Shown: positions 15,320 to 28,437, numbered from the stretch's first letter. The stretch is 64,000 nt of DNA from Epiperipatus broadwayi (GCA_028023455.1 JAQFVV010000151.1:86001-150000); one strand, 5' to 3'. The notes: generated by a model from the letters alone, not told the origin. Translations and numbers: made by a program.

Positions 15320-15540
15320 GTAATTTATTCGTGAAAATATTGTGATTAACATATAAATATTGTTCAGAGCACATAGGTCATAAGTGCACAGGTATGTATT
15401 TACTATTAATAATAAATAATAATAAAAAAAGAAATTAGTTAAAGGATAAAAGTGAAACAAACAAAGAAATTAAAAGAATTAAGTCATTGATATTTTTCAA
15501 AAATAAAAGGGAAAAAATATCTATAAAACTTGTTTATTAA
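15320..15540. other. Unassigned AT-rich spacer or LINE 5' region
   Basis: A-rich sequence before the first LINE ATG. It may be the LINE 5' UTR; no second copy is available to set the boundary. Confidence 0.35.
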
Positions 15541-15557
15541 TTACGGTTAACCGCTAA

Positions 15558-17402
15558 AATGGACTCTGTAATAAAGCCTATACTAAGGCCTAAACGCTCT
15601 AATGGGAGGAAAAATATATATTCTAACCTTATGAGTCCCAAAGTTTAGATTACAACAATAAACCCTCCAAAGAACCTAAGAATAAATCTACAACGGTAGA
15701 AAGCATTTCAAATAATCAAAATCAATTTCTTTCTTCTTCGACTACTAACAACCTGATAATAAAATCTATGCTAAAATCGAAACACTGTCACGTGAAAGGG
15801 GAAAATAATTCGAAATTATCTAGTGATTTCCAAATTGTAAATGCAAAGATTGCAACCCCTAATGAACCTAAAAATAGCGGTGAAAATGTTCGAAATGATC
15901 ATACCGTTAAAAAAAGTATAATTCCTCTAATAAACTCGCGAAACAATGGGAAAACTTCGCAATAGGGGAAAAATGATGATTCCCCAATTACAGCCTCAAA
16001 CAAAAAAATGAATCACTTAGAGAATACCAAAACTTTACAAACACCATCAAAAACTAATCTATCTCCAATAAATAATCCAGAACTGGGAAAACAGATTAAC
16101 AACAATAATTTATATAATAACACAAATCTAAATCTCATAAAATCTCCAAAACATTTAAAGGAAAATAAAAATTCCCAAACTACAATAATTAAACCAAATC
16201 AGAAATCGACCATAAACCATAATGATATGCACTCTCCGATTCTAAAACAATCTTCACTAAGTCACCCAGAGTTTGACAAATTCAATATGACAGGCCCTGA
16301 ATACAGGGATTCAAACCAACTACCTCACAACTCTGAGCATAATAAAACCACAAGCCCAATGATGAATGAAATGACATATGCAAACAAGGTCAGAGCTAAC
16401 ATAATGATAAATACACATCATCAAACATCACAACCTGATAAATACATGGAAGCAATTCGACTTTTACAAGAAATAGAAACAGAACAGTCTACATCAAACT
16501 ACTCTAATCATCAAACAACATCTACAGATAATCCTACTTGTGATATTCAGAACCATGAAATAATAAATGAACAGTTTAACCAAACCATCCCATTGCCACT
16601 CCACAAATCTCTACTCAATTATTATAATGAGTGTTTTCCACTCCACAAATCTCTACTCAATTATTATAATGAGTGTTTTCTCATACTTTCCACTACAGAT
16701 AACTGTTTAAATCTATACACATTCCCTACATCATCACTATATGAACTATGTAAAGCACATGGCTGGTGGAAATCGATCCATAAGATCCTCTTTCATCTAA
16801 ATGAAAGATATTTTATCATCCAGTTCACAAACCAACAAGTTAAAGCTGCCTTTAGAAATAGTCATAAACTCCTAAACAACAAATTTCTTGTCTACATTGA
16901 CCTCAACTGCCCAGTTGTTTTAACAGGGCGAATTCAAAAATGTACCATGGACTTTGAAAAGGCAGACCTTCTGCGCCACTTCAAAGACTATGGCACCATT
17001 ACCAAATTTCAATACCTAGTAGCAGACAATGATGATCCCACAGTATACATCAACACTGCACAATTTCAGCTAGTTCTTAAAAAAGGAATTCCATCTCAAT
17101 CAGTCCCATCTCTAATTCAACATGGCGAATCTCCACTCAACATCATCTTTCGTGGCCTTCTACCCCAATGCTTCCATTGCAGGCAGAGAGGCCATCTAAA
17201 AAAAGATTGTCAAGAGAGAAAATGCATAATTTGTGGAGAGATTCGGTACAAATTCCACAAATGTGATAGCGATCAAGAAAATCAACATCTAACAAATACA
17301 TACCCAAGTCTCAAGCAACAATATATCACTAGCAATACCACAGATCACACTACATCATCATCAAAAATTCCTAATGATAAAACTTCCTTGGAAACAGAAT
17401 AA
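15558..17402 (+). pseudogene. LINE ORF1, gag-like with zinc knuckles (N-terminal part)
   Basis: ORF1 binds the element RNA in the cytoplasm. Coding begins at an ATG at 15558. It needs a one-base frame change near 15645, passes an in-frame TAG at 15963-15965, then is open from 16008 to a TAA at 17400-17402. The N-terminal half is Asn/Thr/Lys-rich and low complexity. A globular region (about 16680-17150, LCKAHGWWKSIHKIL to IIFRGLLPQ) precedes a canonical knuckle CFHCRQRGHLKKDC and a second, altered one (CIICGE...HKC). A 42-bp tandem duplication at 16596-16679 repeats PLHKSLLNYYNECF in frame. Coding potential continues past the TAA in the same frame to about 17566, then in frame +1. Confidence 0.75.
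16596..16679 (+). repeat. 42-bp in-frame tandem duplication in ORF1
   Basis: Two identical 42-bp units (16596-16637 and 16638-16679), each coding for 14 residues. Confidence 0.95.
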
Positions 17403-17493
17403 TTTCAACTCACTCCTGAACCGCTGCATACCAATGACAATTGCATAACATCATCAGATACAGCAACAATCAGACAAACAGAAATGGACACCG

Positions 17494-18111
17494 ATGCTGA
17501 ACAAAGCGACACTACAATGGCCAGCAACAGAATTCCACATAAAAGAAAACATAAAAAAAAACAATAGCTCTGAACAATCACAAGAAAGTAGCAATAGCAA
17601 TGAATGTGACAATCTTCGAGATGCAACAAAGACTAATATTCCCCCACCAAATAGACCTTGTGAAAAAAAACGAAGAGACCGTTCTCCAAAAGTCACTAAT
17701 ATTCCCCCACCAAATAGATCTTGTGAAAAAAAACGAAGAGACTGTTCTCCAAAAGTCACAAGTTCATATAACCTCACAAATGAAACAAAAACAATAGACC
17801 AAGATAACAACATACAACTGATTGACCCTTTGTCTCAAAATAAAGTGGCCTCATGTCAACATGAAAATGATAATGAACGCTTACTAATAGACTTATCTCC
17901 ATCATTGCGGCCTATTCCTGAACCTATTCCACCAGACCTCAACTTATCTAAGAACCTAATACAATCTGAACCTTATCATCACCCCACCAATTTGATGCTG
18001 GAACAGAATATTATGGTCTTAGAAACTGGATCACATTACAATCAGGCAAACTCTCCCACACGAGAGAGCAGTTTCACTATCAATGATGACTTTCAACATA
18101 ACATCGATTAA
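17494..18111 (+). pseudogene. LINE ORF1, C-terminal tail (frame-shifted)
   Basis: An open frame of 205 codons follows the zinc-knuckle part after a frame change. It is hydrophilic and rich in Ser, Asn, Pro and Lys/Arg, with two 21-residue units TNIPPPNR.CEKKRRD.SPKV (17632-17694 and 17695-17757). The basic EKKRRD blocks could serve nuclear entry or RNA binding; that is inference. It overlaps the start of ORF2 by 29 bases, as in compact two-ORF LINEs. It most likely belongs to the same ORF1 protein as the upstream segment, split by mutation; a separate third ORF is less likely. Confidence 0.6.
17632..17757 (+). repeat. 63-bp in-frame tandem duplication in ORF1 tail
   Basis: Two 63-bp units (17632-17694, 17695-17757) differ at a few bases and keep the reading frame. 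Confidence 0.95.
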
Positions 18112-21100
18112 TGTCAGAGGCATGAACTCCCTTGGCAGAATCCAAGCATTATCATTCTGGCTTAAGCATAATACACCTGATGTTCTTTGCCTCAATGAAA
18201 CAAAACTTCACACACTATCTGACCAAAACATCATACAGAGAATACAAAAATTTGGATACTTCCATTATTCCTTCTCCTGCTCTGCATCTGGTGGAGTAGC
18301 AATTCTTTTTAATAAAAAATCTAAACCTTTTTCAAAATAATTCATATAGACTCTAACTGCCTCATAGCCATTATACAGGTAAATGGATGGACACTTAACA
18401 TAATAAATGTTTACATGACCAAAGCATCAGATTTAATCTATAGAATCATCCACACTATCAAAGTGGTCTTAAGAACTAACCCTTTTCCTGCATTGATGTT
18501 GGGTGACTTTAATCATACATACGATTCTTTTGAAAAGAGTCACTTAAAATCACTGAGCAACACCTTTACAAGTGGAAGACAGCTTTTTGATGTGTCTGCC
18601 TTCTCATTCTATTCATCACGGTTTAAGTCCCTCATTGATCTTTTATACTTCTCTCCTTCACTTGCTCCTTTCATTGAAGCTAACCTGTGGCCTGTTGTCT
18701 TTATGGACCACAAGGCATTAGAGGTCCTTATCAGAATTGTGGATAACATACATTCATATGGCAACATTGCACGAACAATGAGGATCCTCACAAAGGAATC
18801 TACCACTATACAACTCATCTCTGAGATTTACATATCATTCAACTCTGCTAATATAAACACACTTTCACCATGTGATAAATGGAATAACTTCATAAATATT
18901 CTACAATCACATATTCATAAATGCACTCAACATAATAAAGGTCCCCTCAAATTACTAAGTCAATTGGACAAGATAGCCGACACACTTAAACATTTGCCCA
19001 TACAAAGGCAAAATATCCAAGAAATTACTCACCTTAAACTACAATACAAAGCTACCCAACAATCCCTGGCTGAATACCTATCAATTAAACGCGCGCGCAG
19101 TTACTTAGCATATCAACACTGCTGGACTCGAGGTTACATCAGACGGGCCCTAGGATCCAACCAACAAAACAAGGCACCCTCATCGATCAAGATACACAGT
19201 AAACAATATATCGGCCTCTCCATGCTTTCCAAAATAAGAGACTTTTACAAAAGAAAATTACAACCTATTAGTGTCACTAACATCCGTAGAGTTTTTGTTA
19301 CTAACAACCCTATGGAACATAACATCACAGATGGTGATATTCTTGACAAACTGCAATCACTCCCAGAAAGTGTCCATCGTGGCAGGCATGGAATTCCCAG
19401 ATTTATACTTTTACACCTAAGAGCTTTTACTATCCCAGTAATCCATGGAATGATAGACCTCATCGCCATTGGAAGTCATCACCTAATAAACCTACATCCC
19501 ATATCCATGGTACTCTTTTTAAAGAAGCGTGATGCACAACCAGATCTCAATAACCTGTGTCCTAACTCGATGATTCCTCTATTGACAAAGATCATCGAGA
19601 GCATCATTAAAGACAAGATTCAATATAACATAATTAAACAACTTTCGCACTATCAATTTGCTAAAAAAGGCACTTCAACATCTGATGCTGTCAGCCACTT
19701 CAGACTTCTGGTCGATCATGTGTGGAGACAAAGGAAGTCCTGGCCCATTGCAGTCCAACTTGATATAGCTGGGGCATTCGACTTCGTGAGAATTGATGTT
19801 CTTCTCAGTGTTCTGGAACAGCTAAATGTACCACCCGTATACATTCAAATGAATGAGAACCTTCTTTACAATCAGGAAGTGTTCTTGTCCCTAGATGGTC
19901 ACATAGCCACAGTATGCCCTACATCTCCATCCACCAAGGTTCTTCCCTGAGTGCACTTCTCTTTGCTGCCTATATCAATACAATGCTGTTGAACATCGAG
20001 GCCACGTTTTCTGGTATCGCTGTTCCACTACTTAATGAGAACATCAATCACATCTCCTATATGGATGATGTAGTTGTGTTTTTTTTATCCCATGATGAAC
20101 TGGGTAAGCTAAAACAACTTCTTGATCACCATGCCAAATTATCTGGTTTCCTTGTCAACCCAAAAAAATCAGCTATTTGGTCAATTCTTACTGGCCAGAA
20201 GATCTCTGGTGGATTTGAAGCAGTGCCACAGAAATTTCTAGGATTTCACCTATCAAAAACACCCATGGCGATGCGTAAAGAGATACAGGACTCATTATTA
20301 GAGAAAATTGAAACCACAATCGCATCTTTGTCAAAAATATACCTTTCCCTATTTGGTAAAGTAGCCCTTTTAAATGCTCTCATTCTTCCAAAAATAATAT
20401 ACTATTTGGCAGGGTTCATCCCCACCAAGGTATTCATCAACAAAGTAGAAACCGCCTGTAGAAAACTGTGTTGGGCAGGCCAATCACCCGTAATTAGCTT
20501 GAGAATCCTCCAAAAGCCCAAAACTTTAAATTGTCTCTCACTACACTCGCTAACTATATTCAACTTACAACGCATCCATAATGTACTCTACAACATCTTC
20601 AAAAAAATGAACGTACTCAATGCCCACTTCCGGAAAAGGACATTCAATCTACTGATCAGCCACCCCCCAGAGGACGGGCCTTGCTCCTTCAACAGCAGAT
20701 GAACTTTATCTTTGATAACATCAAACCAACATCAACCCTATTTGAAAGAAAACTTGCGTATTGGGAAGTGTTTGATCTTCTTGACCATCAAAAACAGAGG
20801 ATCCCCAGCTGCCTTTCAATCAACATCCCTCGAATGATAAGGATGACCAAGCTCTGGATGTTGCCACCAAAAATCGTGGACTTCCTATTGAAATTGAACC
20901 TGCATGCCCTCCCAACAAATGCCTTCCTCCACTATAAAAGGGGCCAAGATATTGACCCTAATTGCACATTGTGTCAAAGACAGGAAGAGACTACCGATCA
21001 CTTCCTCTTCGAATGCACAACTTTGAACAATTTAAGAACTCATTTTCAACAAAACATGACAAGAAATCAAATTGAAATGAACCTCAAGACAGTAATTGAA

Positions 21101-21307
21101 AAGGGCATATTCTCTGAGATCCGACTTTCGGCCATAATTAACTTTTCCATCTAAGCATTGCACTGTACACTGGTGTTCCAGGCTGAAACCTTGAATAATA
21201 TATTCACAGCATTTTGCCAAATTCTAAACAAGGAAAAAGATAGAGATATGTGCACTGCTGACCCCTTCACAGCTGCACAAACCTGGGACTCCATTGCAAT
21301 TGGATAG
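18083..21307 (+). pseudogene. LINE ORF2, endonuclease-reverse transcriptase
   Basis: ORF2 nicks target DNA and reverse-transcribes the element RNA there. Starting at ATG 18083, the endonuclease begins TFNITSINVRGMNS and has the LCLNETKLH motif with the catalytic Glu. A frame change near 18335 leads to the 18415-19950 frame, with LMLGDFNH and VVFMDHKALEV (SDH-like) endonuclease motifs, a basic linker, then RT: AVQLDIAGAFD (motif A Asp). A second shift near 19920 gives QGSSLSALLFAAYIN and YMDDVVVFF (motif C), then LFGKVALLNALILPKIIYY (thumb). A third shift near 20690 leads to a C-terminal zinc knuckle CTLCQRQEETTDHFLFEC. After a stop at 21152-21154 another frame remains open to the probable true end, TAG at 21305-21307. 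At least three frameshifts make it inactive, though all catalytic residues seen are kept. Confidence 0.8.
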
Positions 21308-21620
21308 AGCTCCCCACAACTTTGCTGTTTATTGGGTGGCTGTTGCTTTTCATCATTTCATAAAACTCAAACATGGATATTAATACTACCTACTAACAGC
21401 ATCTCATTTTAATTTTTTCTGCTATGAACTTTAGACAAATTGGGTTTCTATGGTCTATTTTTGGAACAACAAACAAGTCACAAAAGTTTCCTGTGCAAAC
21501 ATTAACTCAAATAAATCCTTTTTTTTTATTTGCATGCTATTTCATAATCATTTACTTGTTTTTTTTACTTTTTGGTCTATATTTCTATGGTCTAAATGTA
21601 CAATAAATTTGGTTTTTGAA

Positions 21621-24600
21621 AGATAAAACTTGTGAAAGGGTTAATAATTAGTTGAAAATTAGTTAAAAGGCTGTAAAGTCTTTAATATATATATATATAT
21701 ATGAAAGAAAGCTAATAATGAATAAAGATGACAAACAAAAAAAAGTAAAAAAATGGGTAAAGAAGTGTATAACAAAATACATCTTTCAAAATCACTTATT
21801 TGGAAAAAAAAAGGTAAATAAAAGATATTAGAAACATATAGGCAAATAAATAAGTATTAGAAAGTTATGATATTTGAAACGCTGTAAAAAAAAAGTAAGT
21901 TTAAATGCAAATTTTATTAATATGTGAAACTTGTATAAAATTTTCATCATAGTTCTGTATAAAATAAAAAATAAATGTGTGAAATAATATCTTTTTAATT
22001 AGTTGGATTCCAGTAAACAACAGCCTGAAAAATCTATAAATAAGGCAGATTGAGATTATTAATTAGTTGATTTTTCGATTTTCTGTTATCATATTTGTCT
22101 AAAGAGCTAAATGTGAGACTAGCATTTATGAGCAATATTAACTGGTGTATATCCATTAATATGTGTGGCTAGTTGTCCTAAATGGGCGTTTTCTCAGTCT
22201 TTACCCATCTGAATTCTAACTCACCAACAAAAAAACATCTGCTGTATTTCCTGCTAAATAGATTGCCATTATTACTCATGCTATGCCTGAAGAAAAAAAC
22301 TGAAATGCTTCTAAGAAACTGGAAAGCAAGAAAGAAGGAGATTAAATCAACTGCAATGGACCACACCAAGAATAACCCAGCCAGCCAAAGAATCTAGTGA
22401 AGAATCAACTGTTTCAGCAAAAGAAGTTGGTGCTTCTCACAGGATGGTCTAGAGTGCTGAATGTCTAATAACCTAGCTAAACATTTTTCTATCAAACATT
22501 CATGTATTGATTTATTTTATATAAAAAAACAGACTAGTTTAAAATTGTGCAATATTTAAAAAAATAAAAAAAAAAGAACTATTACTAGAGAAGTTAATTT
22601 TGTTAGATAAAAGAATTATTACTTTATGCTGGACTTCTGCTAATTAGCTTTTCTGCCATATAATTATATTATTTCAATGCTTACAGATTTTTTTATTTTA
22701 GATATATGAATTCATTATGTTATTTAACTTGATATTTATTTTCTTTTAATTAAACATTATTACTGCTAAAATATAGTTGTCGTGCTTAATTCTTTTTTCA
22801 TCAAAAGAATAAATAACAGTAGCAAAGTAAATCTAGGTTATTAAAACTTATGTGGTTAACTTTAGATTTAAATAACATAAGGGATAAATAAATAAAATGT
22901 TATTCTAAAGAGAGGAAAAGTGGAATAAACAAAAAAAGAGGAGGGGGGGCTATATACTCATATATTCTTTTGTTAGTGTGATAATCTCTGAGAAAAAAAT
23001 ATAAATATTTCAAGTGCTGGATGGCTAATAAACCATTCCTTATGAATACTTTTGTCCAGCACACAAAAGGCATCTGACTGGGAAATATAATGTTGGAATA
23101 ATATGTGTGTATTTTTTCAGTATTAGGTCAGGAATATGGACTTAAAAGCTAATTAGGTTTGTATTTTCTTCTTGCTTAAGATAACAATAGAAATTAAATA
23201 ATTAAATATAATGAAAACTGTTACAATATATAATGTCTACTCTTATTTAATGAATCAAAAATTGTTAATAAACATTTCACCAACCTTGGGGTGCTGAAAT
23301 GTGTAATAACAGTATTTAGTTCATTAGACAAAAATGCTGCATGTATTATTATATATATTGTACTGGGTTAGAATATGGTCATTCGAAACACTGGTCTCTT
23401 AGGCAGAGAAGAACATACTCAGAAAGTATGTATGTTCAAACAATAGCTATAAAAAATATAACTAGCATTACATTTCCAGGACATAGCTTTTTCTTTGCTG
23501 TTCGGTTCAACACCACGTTCAAAGCACTTTTTTTGTTTGTGTATAAACACAGGTGCCAGCTATCTATTCAAAAGAATAAACAATGCACTTTAAACAATGG
23601 CCATTAACTCAATATCTAAGTATCCATGGCTAGCTCAGTTGATGGTAATCACTAACAGATTATACATAATTAGTGGTGAAAAAAATTGTAAGAGAGATTG
23701 GTAAAAAGAATTGACAAACAAATAAAGCTTGAGTTTTAAAGATCATTTTTAATTAACATTTACTAATTTTAAACATTTTATAATTCTAATATAACACACA
23801 CATATTTTAAATTAACACCCTATAATATATATCTTATGAAAAAACATAAATAATGTTTGAAGTTTATAAAATCATATAGCATTCACAAACACCCACATCA
23901 ATAGTTCATTTTATGCATGCTTATAGAGTTCAAATTACTTGTCTCTGGAGGTTTTATGAATTAATGTGATGCAATGGCTATTATAGAAATAAGAATATGA
24001 AATATTATTACCTAGAATTTTGAATGTAGATGTATAACTTCATTTTATTTGATTACTGCTTTAGGTGAGAATATTTCCAGCCGGCTGGGATGTTTCCTTG
24101 ATGAGTTTCCTTATTATTCACGATTATTATTATTGGAGACAATTAGATACTGACAGAGATTCTTCAAGTTGTTACGCTGACATTATTTCATGGGAAGAGC
24201 TTGCTGTTTTCATCGGATTTCAGGCTGTGGAGAGACGTGTGTTCCCAAAAGCTGCTCAGCACTACATTTTTGTTTCTGCATACATAATAAACTGAACTGT
24301 TATTTGAACTGAAAGAATTACTCAACTGAATGATTGTCCTCTCTCATTTAACTGACTCAATTGATCATCCTCAATGAACTTAACTGACTCAATTTATTGT
24401 CTGATAAAAAAAACGGTCTATATATACCTGAGATGTGTTGTCCTTGTAATATCCTCTGGCAATATCTGTTGTCAAAATTCCTTTGATAATCCTTTGACAA
24501 TGTCTTGTTTTATATAATTTTAATTAGTAGCTAATCCTTTGGAGACAAGCTTTTTAATCCTGTTGTTTTATATTTTAATTAATAGCCATCACTGTGTTTT

Positions 24601-25038
24601 AATGATAATCTTTTTTATTTCATTTTAATATTTATTATGCATACATTTTTATTTATTTACAATCAGACATATATATGCACATATATAACTAGTTTTAAGA
24701 TTACTTTTTCTTTAATTCGAATGAAAAGAGATTTGTGTTTTTTAGACTTCAAATTATATTTCAACTAATAATAATAAACTCTACTTCTTTTTATAAAACT
24801 TTTTAGTTTAACTTATTAAAGAAATCCCCTTCCCACTTTTAATCAATTATTTTTTAACTTTTATTTCAAACTCTTTTACGAAAGATTTTTATTTTAAAAC
24901 TCTGACTTTTTAATTTTACTTTTGACAGCAAACTGATTTTGTTTACTAAAGAAACCTTTTACATTTTTATAACTTATTTATTATTTTAATAATTTTTTTA
25001 AATAAAATTATTATGTGCCAATATTCGATATTGGTACA
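21621..25038. other. Unassigned AT-rich region
   Basis: No gene or repeat with a second copy was recognised. Features seen are a (TA)n tract at about 21684-21702, small frames at 22182-22397, 23341-23607 and 24065-24295 without recognisable domains, and the end ccaatattcgatattggtaca at 25018-25038, a small hairpin running into (TA)n. The part ending at 25038 (..GGTACA) may be another LTR-like element whose start is unclear. Confidence 0.4.
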
Positions 25039-25062
25039 ATATATATATATATATATATATAT
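25039..25062. repeat. (TA)n junction before R3
   Basis: An (AT)n tract of about 24 bp between an upstream ..GGTACA end and the TGTGTATC start of R3. Confidence 0.9.
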
Positions 25063-25722
25063 TGTGTATCGGTCAGATGATGTATGTTGGCTTAACCTAG
25101 TTCGAATACTATGTGAAAGTACCTCGAGGCCACCATACACAAGATATAGAAATCAAGAATATTATGACCTCTGTCCTATTCAACTTTTTTCGAGTCTAAC
25201 TACAAAACAACAACATATCTGAGATATGCATAAATTATTTTCTCATCCGGCCCAATGCTTAGCATCAGGGAGAGACATGGACAAGAACACTTACAGGACT
25301 AACTAACTTAAATGGGCATAAAAAATGTAATATGAAATATGTGTTTGTGCATGCCTGGATCATTGGAAAAGTAAAATAAAGGTTAAGCTAATCAGAAATT
25401 GAAATAAAATTAGAAAACTTAAGCCTTTTTGATTAAATAACATATTTTAATAAAACATAATGCTAAATATTTAAAAGATTTTAATTATCTCCACTATTCC
25501 CTGATTGATTATATGATAAATAATTTGACAATAATGTGGAGGGCAATTACATAACATTTTGCGATCTAAATATATATCTACCCAACTTTAATAAAATTAT
25601 TAACTCGAATCCCCTCGATAAAGCACAATTAAAATAAATCTTTCACAAAGCATTTTCTAGTTGTTTTGTGCTTAAAACAATATTAAAATATTTAAGACAT
25701 TTATATTAACTAAGATATAAGT

Positions 25723-25732
25723 ATGGAGCTAA
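25723..25732 (+). repeat. Left target-site duplication of RTE copy A
   Basis: ATGGAGCTAA here repeats exactly at 28438-28447. The uninterrupted R3 copy 2 has a single related stretch (aaggggctaa, 39489-39498), so this is the pre-insertion target. The ATG of the downstream open frame lies in this duplication. Confidence 0.9.
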
Positions 25733-28420
25733 TTGATTTAAAAAGTGGACATATGCTCTATTATAAAAGCACAAATATTGGAAATACAAGTGGAGTAGGA
25801 TTCATTATAAATAAAAAGTGGAAGAACAATATTGTGGAGATTGATGGTGTATCAGACAGAGTGGCAAGATTAGTTATACAACTTAATAGAAGATATCAAA
25901 TGCAGATAATTCAGGTTTATGCCCCAACAAGTTCTCACAGTGATGAAATAGTAGAAGATTTTTATATGGATGTACAAAAGGCTTTTGATCAGAGTAAACA
26001 ACATTTTAAAATTGTTATGGGAGATTTTAATGCTAGAATTGGTAAACAAATGAAAGATGAAAGTGTTGTAGGTAATTTTGGTTATGGTAATAGAAATGAG
26101 AGAGGACATAGACTTGTGGAGTTTGCAGAGAAGGAAAAACTTTATATTATGAATTCTTTTTTTGAGAAAAATGTTAGAAAAAAATGGATATGGAAGCATC
26201 CAAATGAAGGTACAGCAGAATTGGATTATATTTTGACTAACAGGAAATACATATTTCAAGATTGTAATGTTCTTAATAAATTTAACACAGGAAGTGATCA
26301 TCGATTAGTAAGGGGTAAGATACATGTTAATGTAAAACTAGAGAGACAAAAATTATTAAGAAAAACTATATTTACAGTTGATATTCCTAATCTTCAGAAA
26401 CATTCTAATGAATTTAAATTACAACTTACAAATTGGTTTCAAGTATTAGTAGATTTTGAACATGATTCAGATTTGAATGAAATTAATATGAAAATAACTG
26501 ATACACTTTTAAAAACTGCAACAAGGATAGCTGGTAGAAAAAAGCAGCAATTGACTAATAAAATTTCTACTGAGACTAAAGAACTTATGAAGAAAAGAAG
26601 GAATATGAAGATATGCAAGAATGATGCATTAAAAAGAATTGAATATCTCGAATTTTGTAAAATGGTGCGGAAAAGAGTTGAAAATGATATAAGAAAGTAT
26701 AACTGTGAACTAGCAAGAAAAGCAGTAGAAGAAAATAAAAGTCTTAAGAATGTAAAACAACATTTTGGTATTGGTAGGAAATTTATATCTGCAATAAGGA
26801 AAAAAGATGGAATTATTACTAAAAAGAGGGATGACATTATGAAATTGGTAGAAGATTTTTATCAAGAATTATATAGTAATAAAGAACAAGTACCTCCTAT
26901 ATCTATTACATCTTCCGAATTGCCCAGAATTTTAAATGAAGAAGTGAGAAATGCAATTAAATGTATGAAAAAAGGAAAGGCTCCAGGTAATGATGGAATT
27001 ATAATTGATATATTAAAAGAAGCAGGTGAAGAAAAAAGAAAAAATATTAGCAAAGTTATATACCAAATGTCTAAATGATAAAGATGTACCGGATGATTGG
27101 AAGAATGCAGTAATAATATTAATATTTAAAAAAGGTGATAAAGAAGATATTAGAAATTACAGACCTATCAGCCTTTTATCAGTTTTATATAAAATTTTTA
27201 CCAAGATAATTACAACTCGTCTACAGAGAACCTTGGATTTTCACCAACCAAGAGAACAAGCTGGATTTAAAAGTGGTTTTAGTACAGTAGATCATATTCA
27301 AGTATTGAGAGAAGTTATAGAAAGGACAAATGAATATGAGTTGTCATTATGTTTTGGATTTGTAGATTATGAAAAGGCATTTGATTCTATAAACATTTCT
27401 TCAGTGATTAAAGCATTGGATCATCAAGGTATAGATACAGGATATTGTCATATTTTAAAGAATATTTATAAAAATGCAACAGCAACAATTAGATTACATA
27501 ATGATACTGGGAAAGTCAACATTGAGAAAGGTGTAAGATAAGGTGACTCCATATCTCCAAAACTTTTTACAGCAGTGCTGCAAGAAGTATTTTGTGGATT
27601 AAAATGGGAAACTAAAGGAGTGAAAGTAAATGGAGATTATTTAAGTCATTTAGATTTCGCAGATGATGTAGTTGTTTTTGCAAATAATGCTTCCGAGCTG
27701 CAGGAAATGTTGCAGGAGTTATCAGATGAAAGTAGGAAAGTAGGACTAAAGATAAATGTTAAAAAGACTAAAGTAATGTTTAATCGATTTGCTCAAAATA
27801 TGAAAATAAAGATTGATTATGATGAATTAGAAGAAGTTAAGAGTTACAAATACCTTGGTCAGATTATTAATACAGATGGAAACATAATAGAGGAAATTAA
27901 TCATAGAATTAAACTTGGTTGGAGTGCTTTTGGTAGAAATAACTTGATATTAAAAGGAAATATGCCTATGTGTTTGAAAAGAAAGGTTTTTAACAAATGT
28001 GTTTTACCAGTTCTTACTTATGGATCTGAGACTTGGACACTTAATCAAAGATCAATACAGAGACTTCAGACCACTCAAAGAAGTATGGAGAGATGTATGT
28101 TGGGAGTAACAAGAAAAGATCGAAAACGCAATGTATGGGTAAGAGAACAAACAGGTGTTACTGATCTCATTGAAAAAATTAAAAGATTGAAGTGGAGTTG
28201 GGCTGGACATATTGCTAGAAGAGATGATAATAGATGGACAATTGAAATTTTAAACTGGATTCCAAGAGATTGTAAAAGACCCAGAAGGAGACCACATGTA
28301 AGATGGATGGATGAAATAAGAAAATGTGTAGGGGTGATGTGGAGAAGAGAAGCTAAAGATCGGAGAAGATGGATTAAACTTGGAGAGACCTTCATCCTGC
28401 AGTGGATTGATAATGGTTGA
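25733..28420 (+). pseudogene. RTE endonuclease-reverse transcriptase
   Basis: A single polyprotein with an N-terminal endonuclease and RT, of the type often mis-annotated as craniofacial development protein 2-like. Endonuclease motifs are IIQVYAPTSS, VMGDFNARIG, ELDYIL and SDHRLV. RT motifs are PGNDGI, NYRPISLLSVLYKIFTKII, FGFVDYEKAFDS (motif A), FADDVVVF (motif C) and INVKKTKVM. The C-terminal region has LKWSWAGHIARRDDNRW and WRREAKDRRRW, diagnostic for the RTE group. Lesions: a frame change between about 27030 and 27078, where copy C differs, and TAA at 27539-27541 replacing the Gln of the RQGD motif (a C-to-T change). The first codons of the open frame come from the target duplication, not from the element. 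Confidence 0.88.
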
Positions 28421-28437
28421 TAATGATGATGATGATG
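25733..28437 (+). mobile_element. RTE-clade non-LTR retrotransposon, copy A (5'-truncated)
   Basis: A 2.7-kb insertion with a 10-bp target duplication (ATGGAGCTAA) and a 3' tail of GAT triplets, typical of RTE elements, which end in short microsatellites rather than poly(A). Comparison with copy C (61674 onwards) shows that the 5' UTR and the first about 50 codons are missing. This is the best preserved coding element in the window. Confidence 0.9.

Larger units (their letters stand above)
15541..21620 (+). mobile_element. Near full-length two-ORF LINE, L1/Tx1-like
   Basis: About 6.1 kb with the classic layout: ORF1 with CCHC zinc knuckles, a short overlap, then ORF2 with an apurinic-type endonuclease, reverse transcriptase and a C-terminal CCHC. 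The GC content of the coding part is visibly higher than its surroundings. A short 3' UTR holds an aataaa at about 21603 but no clear poly(A) or TSD, so both ends are approximate. All frames carry lesions. Placement in the L1/Tx1 group rests on the gag-like ORF1 plus the C-terminal C-x2-C...H...C knuckle of ORF2; a related LINE clade is possible. Confidence 0.8.

Noticed and set aside
17405-17813. Minus-strand frames opposite the LINE ORF1 tail
   Set aside because: Antisense shadows; the repeated residues simply mirror the 63-bp tandem duplication.
24065-24295. 76-codon frame with a fairly GC-rich, gene-like composition
   Set aside because: No domain, no convincing splice sites and no second copy; not enough to call a gene.
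25870-26301. Long minus-strand frames opposite the RTE coding region (also 26439-26837 and 28075-28395)
   Set aside because: Antisense shadows of the RTE polyprotein with hydrophobic, low-complexity translation.
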